64,000 nt of DNA from Odobenus rosmarus divergens (GCF_000321225.1 NW_004450480.1:4063619-4127618), one strand, 5' to 3'; shown: positions 42,135 through 54,342, counted from the first letter of the stretch. Numbers and translations: made by a program. Notes: generated by a model not told the origin, from the letters alone.

Positions 42135-42325
42135 AGGTCTGCCGCTTTTTAGCTGTGTGTTATTGCTCAAGTTACTTAACCTCTCTGAGTCCCAGCTTTT
42201 TATCGGACCATAACAGTCATTTCTTTTTCGTGGACTTGTGAAAGTGAGTGGGGACACACGGGTAAGCTCCCTGGCACAATTCCAGGCACTTATTTAATGC
42301 CTCAGTAAGTGGAAGCTGTTACAAA
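42135..42325 (+). repeat. MIR remnant
   Basis: 'gctgtgtgttattgctcaagttacttaacctctctgagtcccagc' is a very clear MIR core, directly abutting the old L1. Confidence 0.88.
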
Positions 42326-42329
42326 TACT

Positions 42330-43900
42330 TTTCAACTTAATTTAGTATTTCTCGGAAGTAGATCCTGTGATAAGGCTTTGAGTCCCAAGTAGCTTATTTG
42401 GGAGGTAATCTTAAGAACCATATTGAGGGGAATTGAGAGGGGAGACAGGACATGGAAAGAACCAGGCTAGATTGTGTCATCAAGCCAGCTATCATAGCCC
42501 GCACCTAGAGCGATGTCTTTCTATTTTTTAATTTTTAAAAACCTTTCACCCCTTCTGCTCCCCTCCCACGTGGTTCATGCAGCTAAATCTTGCTGGAAAC
42601 TCTAGGAAATGGTGTAGAGCTCATTCCCTAGGGTTGTCCTACCAGGACATGGGGGTCGGGGGGGGAGGGATATTTATATACTGCTCCTGCCCGCCACCCG
42701 GGGAAGGTTGCTCCAGGTGTGAATTCTGCAGTGCTCGGGGCTAGAGAGAGAGGTGCGGTAGAGAAGGCCCCAGGGAAGCAGATGCAGGTGGTGGCTATTG
42801 GCAGTCCCACTGTGTGCCCTGAAGCGGCAGGCTGAGAGGTGGGCTGGTACCAGTAGCATCCACTATGCCCTTCCACCTGGACAGGTCTGTCTTGGTGCCG
42901 GCGCTTAGCACGTCTCTTGTTCAAGCCCATCTGTGTTTGCTCCATCCCTGCCGTGAGATAAGTGGGCTTGAATGATAGCTAGTTGGCTGTTTGGAGGCTC
43001 TACATTTGATCTGATTTTCTCCCGAAGCCTAGCCTGGTGCTGGTTCTGTAGAAGCTCTCACCATCGACCCCTGGGCAGCCGATGATGGGTATCCTCAGTG
43101 AAGTCCTCTCGGTGAGGCTGTTGGTTTGCCTTGCTCACCCGCTGCCCCAGGCACTTCTCTGTGGCTGACTGAGCTGACTGCACACCGAGTGGACTGAGTT
43201 AGCTCCCAAACCTCTTCGCGTTTGTTGTGTTGTAATTTAGAATACATTCAACTAAACGGATTAAATAGTAAATAAATTGAATATCAGGTAATCCAATTGG
43301 ATAAAAGCACAACATTTAACATTTCTATGAAAACTAAGACTATGCTTTGGAAGCATAATTTGCTGAAAAAATTGCTATTGAATTAGGGGCAGGAAATAGT
43401 GAAAAATAGTTCAAATGTGGAAGAATTCTTCATTCATATGGCTTTGGAATGGTTCTAGGTTCTTTCTGCTTTGGCAGACACTGTTGACTGGGTAACTCAG
43501 TGCCTGTTTGGATCCCCTTTCTTCCCAGTTTGCCTCTGTTACAGAGGCTAGAAGCCAAGTCCCTGAATTTCCAGCTTTCTCTGGATCCCGGTATGTCAGT
43601 GACCCAGTTCTGACTAATGAATACATGAAAGTGTGCTGGGGGAGGGCATGGTTCTGAGAAACATTGCTTTCCTGAAATCAGGAACAGGTGTGTTAACTCA
43701 CCAACTACCAGCCTTCCAAGTAAGACGTGGGAGACGTGTTTCTAGTGCACTTGGGGTGCTCACTTATGCCCCTTGCCTTGGTGATATGGAAAAAGAAATA
43801 CTTTGCACACAACTTCTCTCTTCCTTTTTAGTCTACATCTCATAGCTACCTTACTGTAGAGCTGCTCGAGCCTTTAAAAGTTTTGGTTTAAAAAATTTAT
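42330..43900. other. Intergenic DNA without recognised genes
   Basis: No exon or recent repeat identified. The part at 43200-43400 is AT-rich and repeat-free. Weak similarity to an old medium-reiterated repeat around 43520-43860 cannot be assigned. Confidence 0.45.
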
Positions 43901-43904
43901 TTAA

Positions 43905-44082
43905 GGGCACCTGGGTGTCTCAGTCAGTTAAGCCTCTGCCTTTGGCTCAGGTCCTGATCTCAGTCCTGGGATCGAGCCCCGGGTCAGGCTCCCCGGGTCA
44001 GGCTCCCTGCTTCTTTCTTTCCCTCTGCTCCCCTCCTCACTCTCGCTTTCTCTCTCTCTCTCTCAAATAAATCTTTAAAAAA
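43905..44082 (+). mobile_element. CAN-SINE, sense
   Basis: From GGGCACCTGGGTGTCTCAGT to AAATAAATCTTTAAAA. CCGGGTCAGGCTCC is duplicated in tandem inside it (around 43978-44005). AT-rich flanks hide the target duplication. Confidence 0.92.
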
Positions 44083-44749
44083 GTATTTATTTAAAATTTA
44101 AATTTGTATTTACTTTTGAATTTAATCTATTTTCACTATTTTACTTGTAATCTAATTATTTTTACTAATCTAATTTTGTCTTCAATTTGATTTTTATATT
44201 TTATTATTTTATTGTATCATGCTGGGCAAGTAGACCAATATGGTGGTGAGAAGTGGTTTAGGGATAGGCACTGGGTTTGGGACTTCACTGGTGTGTTCCC
44301 GGGTGTGATGCCCTGTCTCTTAGCTGGGGGTGCTAAGCTGGTGGATGTTCCCCTGGGGACATCTGTGCCATCGTCAGCCCAGAAGCCTGCTTGGCAATGA
44401 CCCTGGAGGCAAGCAGAACCCACACTTAGAGACCAGACTTCCTGACATTGTTTGAGCTCCTGGGATCCAGCCATGTTCTTATCCCCGGACTTTTCCATTT
44501 AAGAGCCAGTAAATGTCCTTGTTCTCTTTTTAAAGCCACATGGAGTTGGATTTCTGTCTCTGTCACTTAGAGCCATAGGATTTTTGTTGAAACAGTAGGT
44601 GTCTCTGCTCTTGTGATTTTCAGTTGAGTCCTTTCCCTCTGCCTCCCATGGTCCTTAGCGTGAAGCTATACACTGCCTGGTCTTGCCCGGGAGTCCTGAC
44701 GATCCTGGGCTAACTTCCCTGCTCGGCCCGCTCTTAACTGCGCACATTA

Positions 44750-44885
44750 CAACCAGGGCGAATTCCCTGACTTCTAAGAGCCTCAGTTTCCTTGTTCGTA
44801 AAGTGGGAATGTAAGCCCTGCCTGTGAGTCTTATTTAGATAATGAAATGAGGACATGCCTGTGAAGCATTAACTGAGTTCCATTT
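44750..44885 (+). repeat. MIR remnant
   Basis: 'ctaagagcctcagtttccttgttcgtaaagtgggaatg' and 'gataatgaaatgaggacatgcctgtgaagcatt' match MIR. Confidence 0.8.
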
Positions 44886-44909
44886 TAAATAATCAAATGT
44901 TAGTGATTT

Positions 44910-45010
44910 GGTCCCCTTTTATGAGTAAGTGGCCAGGTTATCACGGACAGCAACCCTATCTTATTTATCTTTGTATCTTCCACAATGCCTAGAGTACAGT
45001 TGGAGGTTGA
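44910..45010 (+). repeat. L2 3'-end fragment
   Basis: 'ccctatcttatttatctttgtatcttccacaatgcctagagtacag' is the end of sense-strand L2. Confidence 0.7.
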
Positions 45011-45184
45011 AAAAATTTTTAAAAATATTAAGGATCCCTGTGCTGGTTTCTCAGAAGAGCAAGCTGAGTAAGACACAGTCTGTCCCGGTCCTTCAAGGCT
45101 TGTGAGAGCCATGGCCTTGTCAAAGGCCAATCAAGAGCAAAAAAAGAACATACTTGAAATAACAAAAAATCAGTTGATAAAAGC

Positions 45185-45300
45185 AAGACAGATTTTCTGA
45201 GCACCTACTTCATGGCAGGCACTGTGTTAGTGGAGGGGCTGCGAATAAAGTCAGGTAAGCTCTTCTCATTAGGAGGTAACGAGATGGGTAAACAACCTGC
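45185..45300 (-). repeat. L2 3'-end fragment, antisense
   Basis: 'ctgagcacctacttcatggcaggcactgtgttag' is reversed L2 or MIR-type tail. Opposite in direction to the L2 piece just before it. Confidence 0.6.
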
Positions 45301-45575
45301 CCATATGATTTTAGGAACAGGGGAAGGGGTATTATACAAATGGACTCATCCCTATTTGAAGGCCATTTGTCCAGAAAGGATCTAAGTTTTATAGATATGG
45401 GATGGATGGCACAAAAGAAAGGGTTTCCCAAAGAACTGCAGGGGCCAATGGCCTCTTTCAGGCAGGTAGCTGCTACTTTTAAATTAAAAAAAAAGAGAGA
45501 CTTGGAATTAAAGAAAAATTAATAAAAGAAGTAGCAAGAATATATTAGCACTAAAATAAATGTGTGGTTCAGATC

Positions 45576-45603
45576 ACACACATACACACACACACACCCA
45601 CAC
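45576..45603. repeat. (CA)n microsatellite
   Basis: About 28 bp of CA with a TA interruption. Confidence 0.9.
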
Positions 45604-45649
45604 TCACAAACTGGACTTGAAATTGTCATTATTTGAAAATAATTATTTT

Positions 45650-45834
45650 CAGGATGCCTGGGTGGCTCAGTAGGTTAAGTGTCTGCCTTTGGTTCAGGTC
45701 ATGATCCCGGAGTCCTGGAATGGAGCCCTGAGTCAGGTGCCCTGCTCAGCGGGGAGTCTGCTTCTCCCTCTGCCTGATGTTCCCGCTCCTTGTACTCTCC
45801 TCTCTGTGTCAAATAAATAAATAAAATCTTTGAA
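45650..45834 (+). mobile_element. CAN-SINE, sense, with target duplication
   Basis: From GGATGCCTGGGTGGCTCAGT to AAATAAATAAATAAAATCTT. Target AAAATAATTATTTT is at 45636-45649 and 45835-45848. Confidence 0.94.
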
Positions 45835-45859
45835 AAAATAATTATTTTAATAGTATATG

Positions 45860-47050
45860 ATTTTGTAAAAAAAAAAACAAACACAACAACCAAGATTTGT
45901 CTCTCTTGCTCGTAATTGTCGAACTTGCCTAAAAGAAGGTAGATTTCCTCTTTTCTCTGTTTTTTATAAAACAAAATTAAGCCGAATGTAAGGCATTTCA
46001 GAATTGCAGACATGCAAAATCTTTATGAGGAACATTTGACCTGATTTGTTTTACTAATTAACAAAGCACCCTCCCCTGAATGGCATGTCTCACCCGACAG
46101 CACATTTTTAATCAAGGCATAAATTGTAGCAAACCAAGGTTTCTAAGAAAACCATGAAGCACCACCTCAATGGAGAGAATGTATTTGTGTTGCAGCACTA
46201 ACACAGCGGGAACATGGATGAAGGGAGTGGGGAGTTAATTTGCAGGGGAATGAAGGGTCCCAAGAAATGACAACTTCCTGCCCATGACAAATGGCCACGA
46301 GCAGATGGCCATGGGGTATCCTCCGTGGCAGTTCATGGGAAGGTCCAGGTGCCATCACAGGACTGATGGCATCCAGTGGCCTAATAAGCAATTAAAGGAG
46401 AAATCATTTGGAGGAAAAAATGTCAAGAAGGACATGTCCATGTGAGCAATAATGTCTGGGCCAAGTAGCCTGCCCGCCTCATTCGAGACTGAGCAGTTAG
46501 AAGTGCCAGGGTCAGAGGGAGAGGGATCCCTGTGGGTGCTGGTCCCCGGGGAACTGAAGGGCTCAGATCTGAGCTCAGAGGGGCCTGTCCTAGGGGCCAA
46601 GCCGACAAACCTCCGTGATGGCGAAAGGAAAGGCTTCTGCCGGGATACAATTCCCTGGGCGTTTAGGGAGACAGATGCTGCATCTGGCTTTAGGGCTGTT
46701 TATATTTGGGGGCATGGCTGTGTTTCATTTCCAGCTTTAAAAAGTTAGCCTTTGATAGCCCTAGTTTATGCAGGTAGTTGAGAATATCCTTCTAGGGCTC
46801 AAAGTGCTTAGGATTCTGCATTTAAAGGGAGCTCTGTCTCCATCTCCTCTTCCCCTTTCCCCGCTCTTTCTGAGAGGGGTCCTCAGTGGAATTCTTAATT
46901 CTAAATGACAGCTAAAATTTTTTGAAGTAGATTAAAAAAACCTTAAAAGACATCCTGTTTTTATAAAAATTCAGTCATGGAACTACATAGCTTCTAAAAC
47001 TGTGTCTCTCACGGTCCCATCTCCCAAGGGTGATGACTTTGCATGGTTGG
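45860..47050. other. Intergenic DNA without recognised genes
   Basis: I see no repeat of known family and no exon. Open frames on both strands near 46355-46750 share the same GC-rich stretch. Confidence 0.45.
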
Positions 47051-47079
47051 GTGTATATTCATCCAAATTGGTTTATTTT

Positions 47080-47254
47080 TATTTAAAAAAATTTTTTAGA
47101 GAGGGGGATGGTGGGTAGAGAGGGAGAGAGTCTTAAGCAGGCTCCATGCCCAACATGGAACCCGACCTGGGACTCGATCCCACAACCCCGAGATCATGAC
47201 CTGAGCCGAAATCAAGAGTTGGACGCTTTGTCAACTGAACCACCTGGGCGCCCC
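47080..47254 (-). mobile_element. Old CAN-SINE, antisense
   Basis: Diverged antisense copy ending GAACCACCTGGGCGCCCC. The left flank 'tccaaattggtttatttttat' and right flank 'tccaaatttatttttat' look like an eroded target duplication. Confidence 0.88.
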
Positions 47255-47279
47255 TCTTCCAAATTTATTTTTATTGTAC

Positions 47280-47633
47280 AAACTAACATATTATTTTTTT
47301 TTAACAGAAATGGAGCTGTTCATACATCTTGACTTAGCTCCCTTTTGGTGGATATTTGTTTTTGTGGTTGTCCAATATCTGTGGACACCTTTGTTACATT
47401 GTGACAGTTTTCCATGTAGGTCTGCTTTGTTTGCCTAATGATCTGTCATGGAGATTTTTCCTATACTGGGACTTAGATACCCACAGCTTCCCTGTTTCCT
47501 TTGTTTAATGACCGTGGCTATGTGGTATCCCATTATATGGATATATCACCATTTTTTTTCATCTATTTCTCACTGATGGACTGGAGCAGAACATACAAAT
47601 TTGGAAACTCAGTCTCTCTGTCTACCTCTTTCT

Positions 47634-47666
<33 letters not shown>

Positions 47667-47780
47667 TTTATGGCACTTCTCTGTAGGGTCTAGGAAGAGA
47701 AAAGTATATATACACATACACGCTGGATCTTTATAGCCATGCATGTATTCAGTGGCAGTGGAATTGCTCGGTGTATGAAT
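47280..47780 (-). repeat. Possible ancient LINE remnant, antisense
   Basis: 'tatggatatatcaccattttttttcatctatttctc' and 'tagccatgcatgtattcagtggcagtggaattgctcgg' resemble reversed LINE 3' text. Family uncertain. A (CA)n tract lies inside. Confidence 0.4.
47637..47666. repeat. (CA)n microsatellite
   Basis: About 30 bp of CA with one TA interruption. Likely polymorphic. Confidence 0.92.
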
Positions 47781-48159
47781 TACTTATATATGATGGTATA
47801 TATTGCATGGGTTGTGAAGCAGCTGTGCTGGTAAGGATGATGCAGACCTATTCTTTCTAGAAAGCCTTGATAAATAAGAAAGAGACTGTTGAGTGCAGTC
47901 ACACTTTGAGCTTTGCAGGTGTAGATGTGCAAAGAATAATGCAACACCCCTGCTTGGATAGGAAAAAGAGTAGCCACGAGATCCTGATACTAAAGTCCAG
48001 TGTATAGAGATGGGAGATGTTAGTAAATGATGTTTCAACCAAGACCGTGTCCCAGGAACTTGAGGTGGCAGGAAGAAGGAGGCTAGGAAAATATGTCCAA
48101 AGGGAAGTTGGAGAGAGATGGAAAGTAAAAAATAGGCTGGAAGTCGAAAGCATCAGGGT

Positions 48160-48265
48160 TGGGGTGCCCTGCTGGCTTAGTCAGAGGAGCATGTGACTCT
48201 TGATCTTGGAGTCATGAGTTCGAGCCCCATGTTGGGTGTAGAGATTACTTAATAAAACTTTAAAG
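48160..48265 (+). mobile_element. Short tRNA-Lys-type SINE with intact tRNA-like head
   Basis: The part 48166-48238 aligns end to end with tRNA-Lys(CTT). The D-arm, anticodon loop (CTT at 48199-48201) and T-arm AGTTCGAGCCC can all be recognised, and the acceptor stem has only one mismatch. It runs on into 'gtagagattacttaataaaactttaaag', the tail of a CAN-SINE subtype that lacks the CT-rich middle. It is therefore a SINE and not a tRNA gene. Confidence 0.75.
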
Positions 48266-48724
48266 ACTGCAGCAAAGTTGATGCAGTCTTGCCTAGGATT
48301 TGGGGGTCAAATTAATAAGCATGTAGGCTCTTCGGGTAAATTTCCTGTCCTTTGCCCATGGTGGAGATTACTAATCCATTACCACATCGTTTTCCCTTTG
48401 AACCCGAGGCAGCTTCTCAAATCTTCTCTCAACATTGGTTTAGGCCAATCGGAATGAGTCAGGGCTGACTAGCACGATGAAATCTGTTTGCAATCCCCAG
48501 TCTGTAGGGACCTGCTCTACATGAGGGGCTGGGTTTCTGGGTGGTGGAGCTTAGCATTGTCCTTGGTGGATTCCCCTGTGCTTTCCAAACCTTTACCATC
48601 CCAGAATGAAAAACTCACACACACCCAAACAAAAAACAAAACCAAACCAAAAAAGCCAGCATGGGATGGTGGGAGAAGGAAGGACTTTTGATTCATCCAG
48701 AGTGGAAGTGAAGCTACTTGTTCA

Positions 48725-48840
48725 TCTGGAACCTTGGATAAGTTAACTAATTTACGTTGGACTCAATTTCCTCATTTGTCAAGTAAGGAAAAGAATACCC
48801 CACACGAGAGCGCAAGAGGCATTAAAAAGTGAATGGCCTG
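48725..48840 (+). repeat. MIR remnant
   Basis: 'ggaaccttggataagttaactaatttacgttggactcaatttcctcatttgtcaagtaagg' matches the MIR core. Confidence 0.8.
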
Positions 48841-49790
48841 CTATTGGAAATAATGCAAGTGCTTTTTCATCTTCATGTTTCCCTGTCTCATTACATTTCT
48901 CAGGTGAGGCTGACTGGCAGAACCCGGTTTATATGTGCACCCCTAGCTGCAAGGCAGTCTGGGAAGTGTGACCCCTCTAAGGGGAAGGGACCCAGTAAGT
49001 GGGCAGAATGGGTGTCAAGCGACAACCCTGTCTATCCAGCACACTTTTACAATGCCCGTTGGAGCAGCTTGCTGTGCTCACTCAGCTGCTCCTCCTTCAT
49101 AACCTAAACTTGTAAATGGCCTTGGCTTGTCATTCCTTCATGCGCAGCATTCACAGCTCACTGCTTCAGTCTCCCCATGCTTCCCGAATCGAATGGGTAT
49201 ACACGAGAGCCCGGCTTGCTCTGCTCACTTTCAGGTGCTGGGCCATGACTCTGGTCACTGGACAACTCTTAGGCTGATTGGCTGTTCTTGGGTCCAGCTG
49301 CCCTTCTCCATCCAGTCCGCTTGGTCCAAGAAAGGTGGGGTTGGGGAGCAGGTTGCCAGTTACACAGGGTGACTGCCTGGGCTCTAGTGGTTGGGGTGGC
49401 GGATTATGCAAGAAGGTGTGAATGTGATAGACAGTCACTGACAATTCTGGCATATTTTACATTCGTGATTCAGCCCAAATCTAGCTTCTGTGGCATCACC
49501 CGGAACCCTACAGCTAATATGGGTGGTTTCTTTCACTGACTCCTGAGTATCACATGGCAGTTTCCCTAGCCCTGGGTCTATCCTTCTTCTAGGGCCTTTA
49601 GCACCTCTGCCCTGTGTCCCAGAACTACTCTGTGGGCCAAATAAAAGATAAGCATACCTCAGACTACTGGTCTCTTGGGCTGGAGAATTTGTGACCTTTG
49701 ACAAAAGCAAATGGGCAGCCCAAGATTTGTGGGTGATCCAGAAGCCTCCTTTTTTCCCTGTGGCTTTTCCACTTTAAAGGAATCACTCAC
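48841..49790. other. Intergenic DNA without recognised genes
   Basis: Probably includes eroded repeats that I cannot assign. Overlapping frames (49166-49453 - and 49435-49710 -) are not recognised. Confidence 0.4.
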
Positions 49791-49796
49791 CAAAAG

Positions 49797-50706
49797 GACA
49801 AGTAACAAAAGAAAAATGGAATAAATCAGACATCATGAAAACTAAACAATTTGTGGGTCAAAGGATACCAGCAAGAAAGTGAAAAGGTTGTTCACAGAAT
49901 GGAGGGAAATACTTGCAAATCATTTATCTGCTACCGGAGTAGTATCCAGAATGCATAAAAAACTGTCATAATTCAACAAAAAAAAGACAATCCAATGAAT
50001 AAATGACCAAAGATTTGAGTAAACATTTCTCCAAAAGACATACACATGGCCAAAAGGCACATGAAAGATGCTTAACAAATCAAAACCACACTAAATTCTC
50101 ACTTCACATCTCCTAGGATGACTGCAATAAAGACAAACAATAACGAGTGTTGGTGAGAATGTAGAGAAATTTGAGCTCTCACCCGCTGCTAGTGGGGATA
50201 TAAAATGGTGCAGACACGCTGGCAAATAGCCTGTCGGTGCCTCAGAAAGTTAAACATAGAGTTATCTTATGACCCAGATTTCTCCTAGGTAAATACCCAA
50301 GAGAACTGAAAACCTACATGCACACAAAGCTTGTACATGAGTTTTTATAGCGGCGTGACTCATAGTGGCCAAAACACGGAAATAGGCCACATGTCCATCA
50401 ACGGTTGAACAGGTGAATGAAATGTGCTCTATCGTACAATGGAATATTATTCTGCCATAAAAAGATAAAGTACTGATACATGCTGCAACACGGATGCATC
50501 TTAAAAACATGATACCGAGTGAAAGAAACCAGACATGGAGGCCACATATTGAATGATTCCATTTATGTGAAATGTCCAGAACAAGCCAGCCCCTATGGAC
50601 AGAATATAGATGGGTGGTTGCCAGGGGCTGGGGGTGGAGGGCGTGGGAACTGAGAGTGTTGTCTCTGCTTTTACCCACCTTTACCTGGTGAAGTGCTTAA
50701 ACAAAA
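49797..50706 (+). mobile_element. Old L1 3' end (ORF2 end and 3' UTR), sense
   Basis: Clear sense L1 text: 'atcatgaaaactaaacaatttgtgggtcaaagg', 'aacatttctccaaaagacatacacatggcc', 'gagtgttggtgagaatgtagag', 'aatggaatattattctgccat', 'ggtggttgccaggggctggggg'. Many stops and gaps. The 138-codon minus-strand frame here is antisense noise. A (TTTTA)n tract follows at about 50722-50757. Confidence 0.93.
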
Positions 50707-51459
50707 GGAAACCGTGTATTTTATTTTATTTTATTCTATTTTTTTATTTTGTATTTTGAAAGGAAGCCATTTCTAACTCGGCTGACACTGTCACCTGCAG
50801 CCCCATGGCCCATCAATCCTTGGCTATGATGACTTACTTTCTTTGATTAATGGCCTTTAAGAAGGAGTAAACTCCTGCGGGATGTTGACAAATTGTGGGA
50901 TGGACTGAAGCCACAAAACATGTTATCTCCTGGGGCTTCAGTGAGGTTAGAACCCAGGTCTCTAGAAATGAAAAATTACTTCTTTAACCCACTTCTCAAG
51001 GAGCCTTCCCTTAATCCAATTCCAGCGTGGCCTAATGCAAGCTGACCATATAGCAACCGCTGCATTGACGATTAATCACAATGCCTGCAAATGTGGGGGC
51101 GTGGCTCTATGCTGCCGCAAAGACTCAGTTGGCCCAGCTGTGGCGTGTCAATAAGCCATGTGATCAATGAAGGAATGGCCATAAAACATCCTATTGAAAC
51201 CTTGAAAGGACTAGGACATTTACAATAGTGAAGTGGGATGTCGGGTATCAAAGGATCGGTCACTGCAGCCATTGGAGTAAAGGTTCAGGGATTTATGGCA
51301 GCTCTTTAGCTATTTGCCCCAATTGTTAAGGGATGATATTTGCCATGTGGCCTTTCCTGTTGTGAAGACTCCCAGGTCAAATGTTACAAATTCTGTCTTC
51401 TGCCAGGGGAAAGGATAAAGCAAGGGACTTCCTTACCCGAGCAAGGAATTGATAATAGG

Positions 51460-51521
51460 CAGTATGTATTGAGAAGTTAGGTTTTAAATTAACACTGTTA
51501 TCTAGAATAGGCACTGTTCTA
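51460..51521 (-). repeat. MIR, antisense, left part (split by a SINE)
   Basis: 'gcagtatgtattgagaagttagg' and 'taggcactgttct' are the reversed MIR tail. The rest is at 51721-51940. Confidence 0.75.
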
Positions 51522-51720
51522 TTTTTTTTTTTAAAGATTTTATTTATTTTTCAACAGAGAGAGAGACAGCGAGAGAGGGAACACAAGCGGGTGGAGTGGG
51601 AGAGGGAGAAGCAGGCTTCCCGCTGAGCAGGGAGCCCGGTGTGGGGCTCGATCCCAGGACGCTGGGATCATGACCTGAGCCGAAGGCAGACGCTTAACGA
51701 CTGAGCCACCCAGGCGCCCC
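51522..51720 (-). mobile_element. CAN-SINE, antisense, inside a MIR, with target duplication
   Basis: Full-length, little-diverged antisense copy ending GAGCCACCCAGGCGCCCC. Target copies TAGAATAGGCACTGTTCTA (51503-51521) and TAAAATAGGCACTGTTCTA (51721-51739) differ at one of 19 bases. Confidence 0.97.
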
Positions 51721-51940
51721 TAAAATAGGCACTGTTCTAAATGCTTTACTGACAAATTCATTAAGTCTGCACAACAATCCTATTAGATGGGTGCTATTAT
51801 TATCCCCATTTTACAGATGAGGGCACTGAAGCAGAGAGGTTAAGTGACCTACCCAAGGTCACACAGGCAATGGGTGGTACAGCCAGGATACAAACAGAGC
51901 CTGCACTTTAATTCTGCTATTCTGACTCTGAGTGACCTAC
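51721..51940 (-). repeat. MIR, antisense, right part
   Basis: 'ctattattatccccattttacagatgagggcactgaagcagagaggttaagtgacctacccaaggtcacacagg' is an unusually well-kept reversed MIR core. Confidence 0.92.
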
Positions 51941-52900
51941 TGGATTAATCCCTCTTCAACAGCTCTCTGGACTCAGGGCTTCTAGAACTTTTAATATGGT
52001 AATCAGCATTATGAATCTTTACTGTCTGGATAGAGGATATGACATTTTTCAAATTAATTGCCTCCAATCAGGACATTTGTAATTTTGCAGAAGAGCTGAA
52101 TTCAAATCCACACACTCTTGTTCCAGGATCCAAATATTAACCATTTTGTCTCACTGCCTCTCAGTGTGGCCCATTTTCCCAAAGCTGTTTTTCCCTTGAA
52201 TGATCAAAACGGCAATTGTGGATTTTAAGTCTATGTTAGAAGCTGATCAGAACTGTGATGTTAGTAATACAACCTGTTTGTCTTGGCACAGGACATCTGC
52301 TGTTTTTGCTAGGCTAGCATAGCGTCTGTTCTCCTTTCTTTTTATTGCCTTCCAGTTTTCCTTGGGGGGGGGTCCCACACACTCTCATCGCATGCAGTCG
52401 AGGAGGCGTCCAAGCTAAGTCAAGAAGATGCTTTCCTGGAATTCGAATCTTTCATATTTGAGCCAAAACACCTCCAGCACAAAACATGGTGGGAGCCGCT
52501 GAATTTTTCCAGGGGAACCCTGATGCCCCTGAGTTGCCTCCATCTCTGGAGCTCCCTTGGTTGTATCTTTTCTGACACTTGGCTGCTGTATCAGTTACCA
52601 ATGGCTATGATAATGCTGCATGACAAACGGCCACAGAACTTTCAGTGATGTTCAAACATAAGCCTCAGTTGCATGTTTGGGGTTAGCTGGCATTTGGTTC
52701 TGCCACCTTGCGGGGTTGCTCACATGATCAGGGAATGGCTGGGGGTCGGTGCATCTGGGACGACCTCGGCTGGGGCAGCTGCCTTGGCTCCACGTGTCTC
52801 TTGCCTTCCGGCAGGCTAATCGTGGCATGTTTTCATGGCCGTGGCAGAGGCACGAGAAAGCACAAATACACAAGCCCATTAAAAAAGTGAAATTCCAACT
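51941..52900. other. Intergenic DNA, probably old repeats
   Basis: At 52575-52870, 'gtatcagttaccaatggctatgataatgctgcatgac' and the following text resemble an ancient interspersed repeat of uncertain family. No exon is seen. Confidence 0.4.
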
Positions 52901-52904
52901 TTTC

Positions 52905-53300
52905 CCCTTGAAAAAATTTATCTTGACTTGATTATAGATTCATGTGGAGTTGTAAGAAAGACAGCAAGATCCTGTGTACCCTTTTGGGAATTTCCCTCAA
53001 CACTGAGATCTTGTAAAACTATATAGTGCAGTATTACACCCAGGATATTGACATTGAGACAACCCACTGATCTTGTTCAGATTTTCTCAGTTGACTTGTA
53101 ATCACTTGGGGGCAGGTATGTATTTAGTTCTGTGCAGTTTTATCACAAGGGTAGATTTGTGTATCTGTTACAGTCAAGATATGGTGCAACTCCAATACCA
53201 CAGAGATAACTTTGCATAACCATGCCCACCTTTCAAAACAAAAAAAACAAAAACCATGCCCACCTTTCTCTAGTTCCCCTGCCTCCTACCCCAGGAAATC
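52905..53300 (-). mobile_element. Old L1 3' UTR, antisense
   Basis: Reversed L1M-type 3' end: 'gattcatgtggagttgtaag', 'gatcctgtgtaccc', 'ccaggatattgacattgagacaacccactgatcttgttcagattttc', 'cagtcaagatatggtgcaactccaataccac'. It is the 3' end of the long antisense L1 that continues to about 58 kb. Confidence 0.9.
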
Positions 53301-53692
53301 ACCAATCTTTTGTCCATTTCTTTTTTTCTTCCCAAGATTTATTTGTTAGAGAGAGAACAATGGTGTGTAATTCTTTTTTTTATGTTGTTAAGATTCTATT
53401 GGTAATATTTTGTTAAGGAATTTTACATCCAGGTAGCATGAGAGATAATAGTCTATAGTTCTTTTCTTTTTTCTTATTCTTTTTTAGTACAGTTTTTCTG
53501 TTTTTGGTATCAGGGTAACACTGACATCATAAAATGAATTGACAAGCATTCCCTCCTCCTCCGTTTTCTGGAAGAAGAGATTTTGTGAAGTTGGTGTTAA
53601 TTATTCTTTAAATTTTGGTTAAATTCTTTAGTGAAACCATCAGGTCTGGAGAATTTCTTTTGTAGGTGTCATTTAAATATTTAATTTCTTTG

Positions 53693-53883
53693 GGTGCCTG
53701 GGTGGCTCAGTTGGTTAAGCGACTGCCTTTGGCTCAGGTCATGATCCTGGAGTCTCGGGATCGAGTCCCACATCGGGCTCCCTGCTCAGCAGGGAGTCTG
53801 CTTCTCCCTCTGACCCTCTTCCCTCTCGTGCTCTCCATCTCTCATTCTCTCTCTCTCAAATAAATAAATAAAATCTTTAAAAA
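53693..53883 (+). mobile_element. CAN-SINE, sense, with exact 18-bp target duplication
   Basis: From GGTGCCTGGGTGGCTCAGTT to AAATAAATAAATAAAATCTT plus A run. The target AAATATTTAATTTCTTTG is exact at 53675-53692 and 53884-53901, inside the antisense L1. Confidence 0.97.
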
Positions 53884-54342
53884 AAATATTTAATTTCTTT
53901 GATGATTATCATATTCACGTTATCCATTCTATTGTAGTTTTCTTGGTTGGGGTCCATAAGAATTTGTCCATTTCCTCTAAGTTGCTGGATTTATTAGCGT
54001 AAAGGTGTTTTTAGTACATATTCCCTTACTCTCTTTCTTTTTATGGCTTCAGGATCTGTAGTTATATCTCCTGTTCCCTTCCTGACAGTGGTGATTTGTG
54101 TCTTCTCTCTTTTTACTTTTGTCAGTCTTGCTAGAGGTTTATTAATTTTACTGATTCCTCCCAACCCCCCAAAACAGTTTTGGTTTCATTGATTTTCTCC
54201 ATTTTCAATTGCATTGATTTCTGTGATTATTATAATTACTGCTATTGCTATTATTTCCTTTTTTCTGCTTTGTATTTTTATTTTCTTTTTATGTTTTTTT
54301 TTGATGTAGAAACTTAGGTTATTGATTTAAGATCTTTTCTCT

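Noticed and set aside
48166..48238. Possible functional tRNA-Lys(CTT) gene
   Set aside because: The sequence continues into a SINE tail and lacks a T-run terminator right after the tRNA part. It is the head of a SINE.
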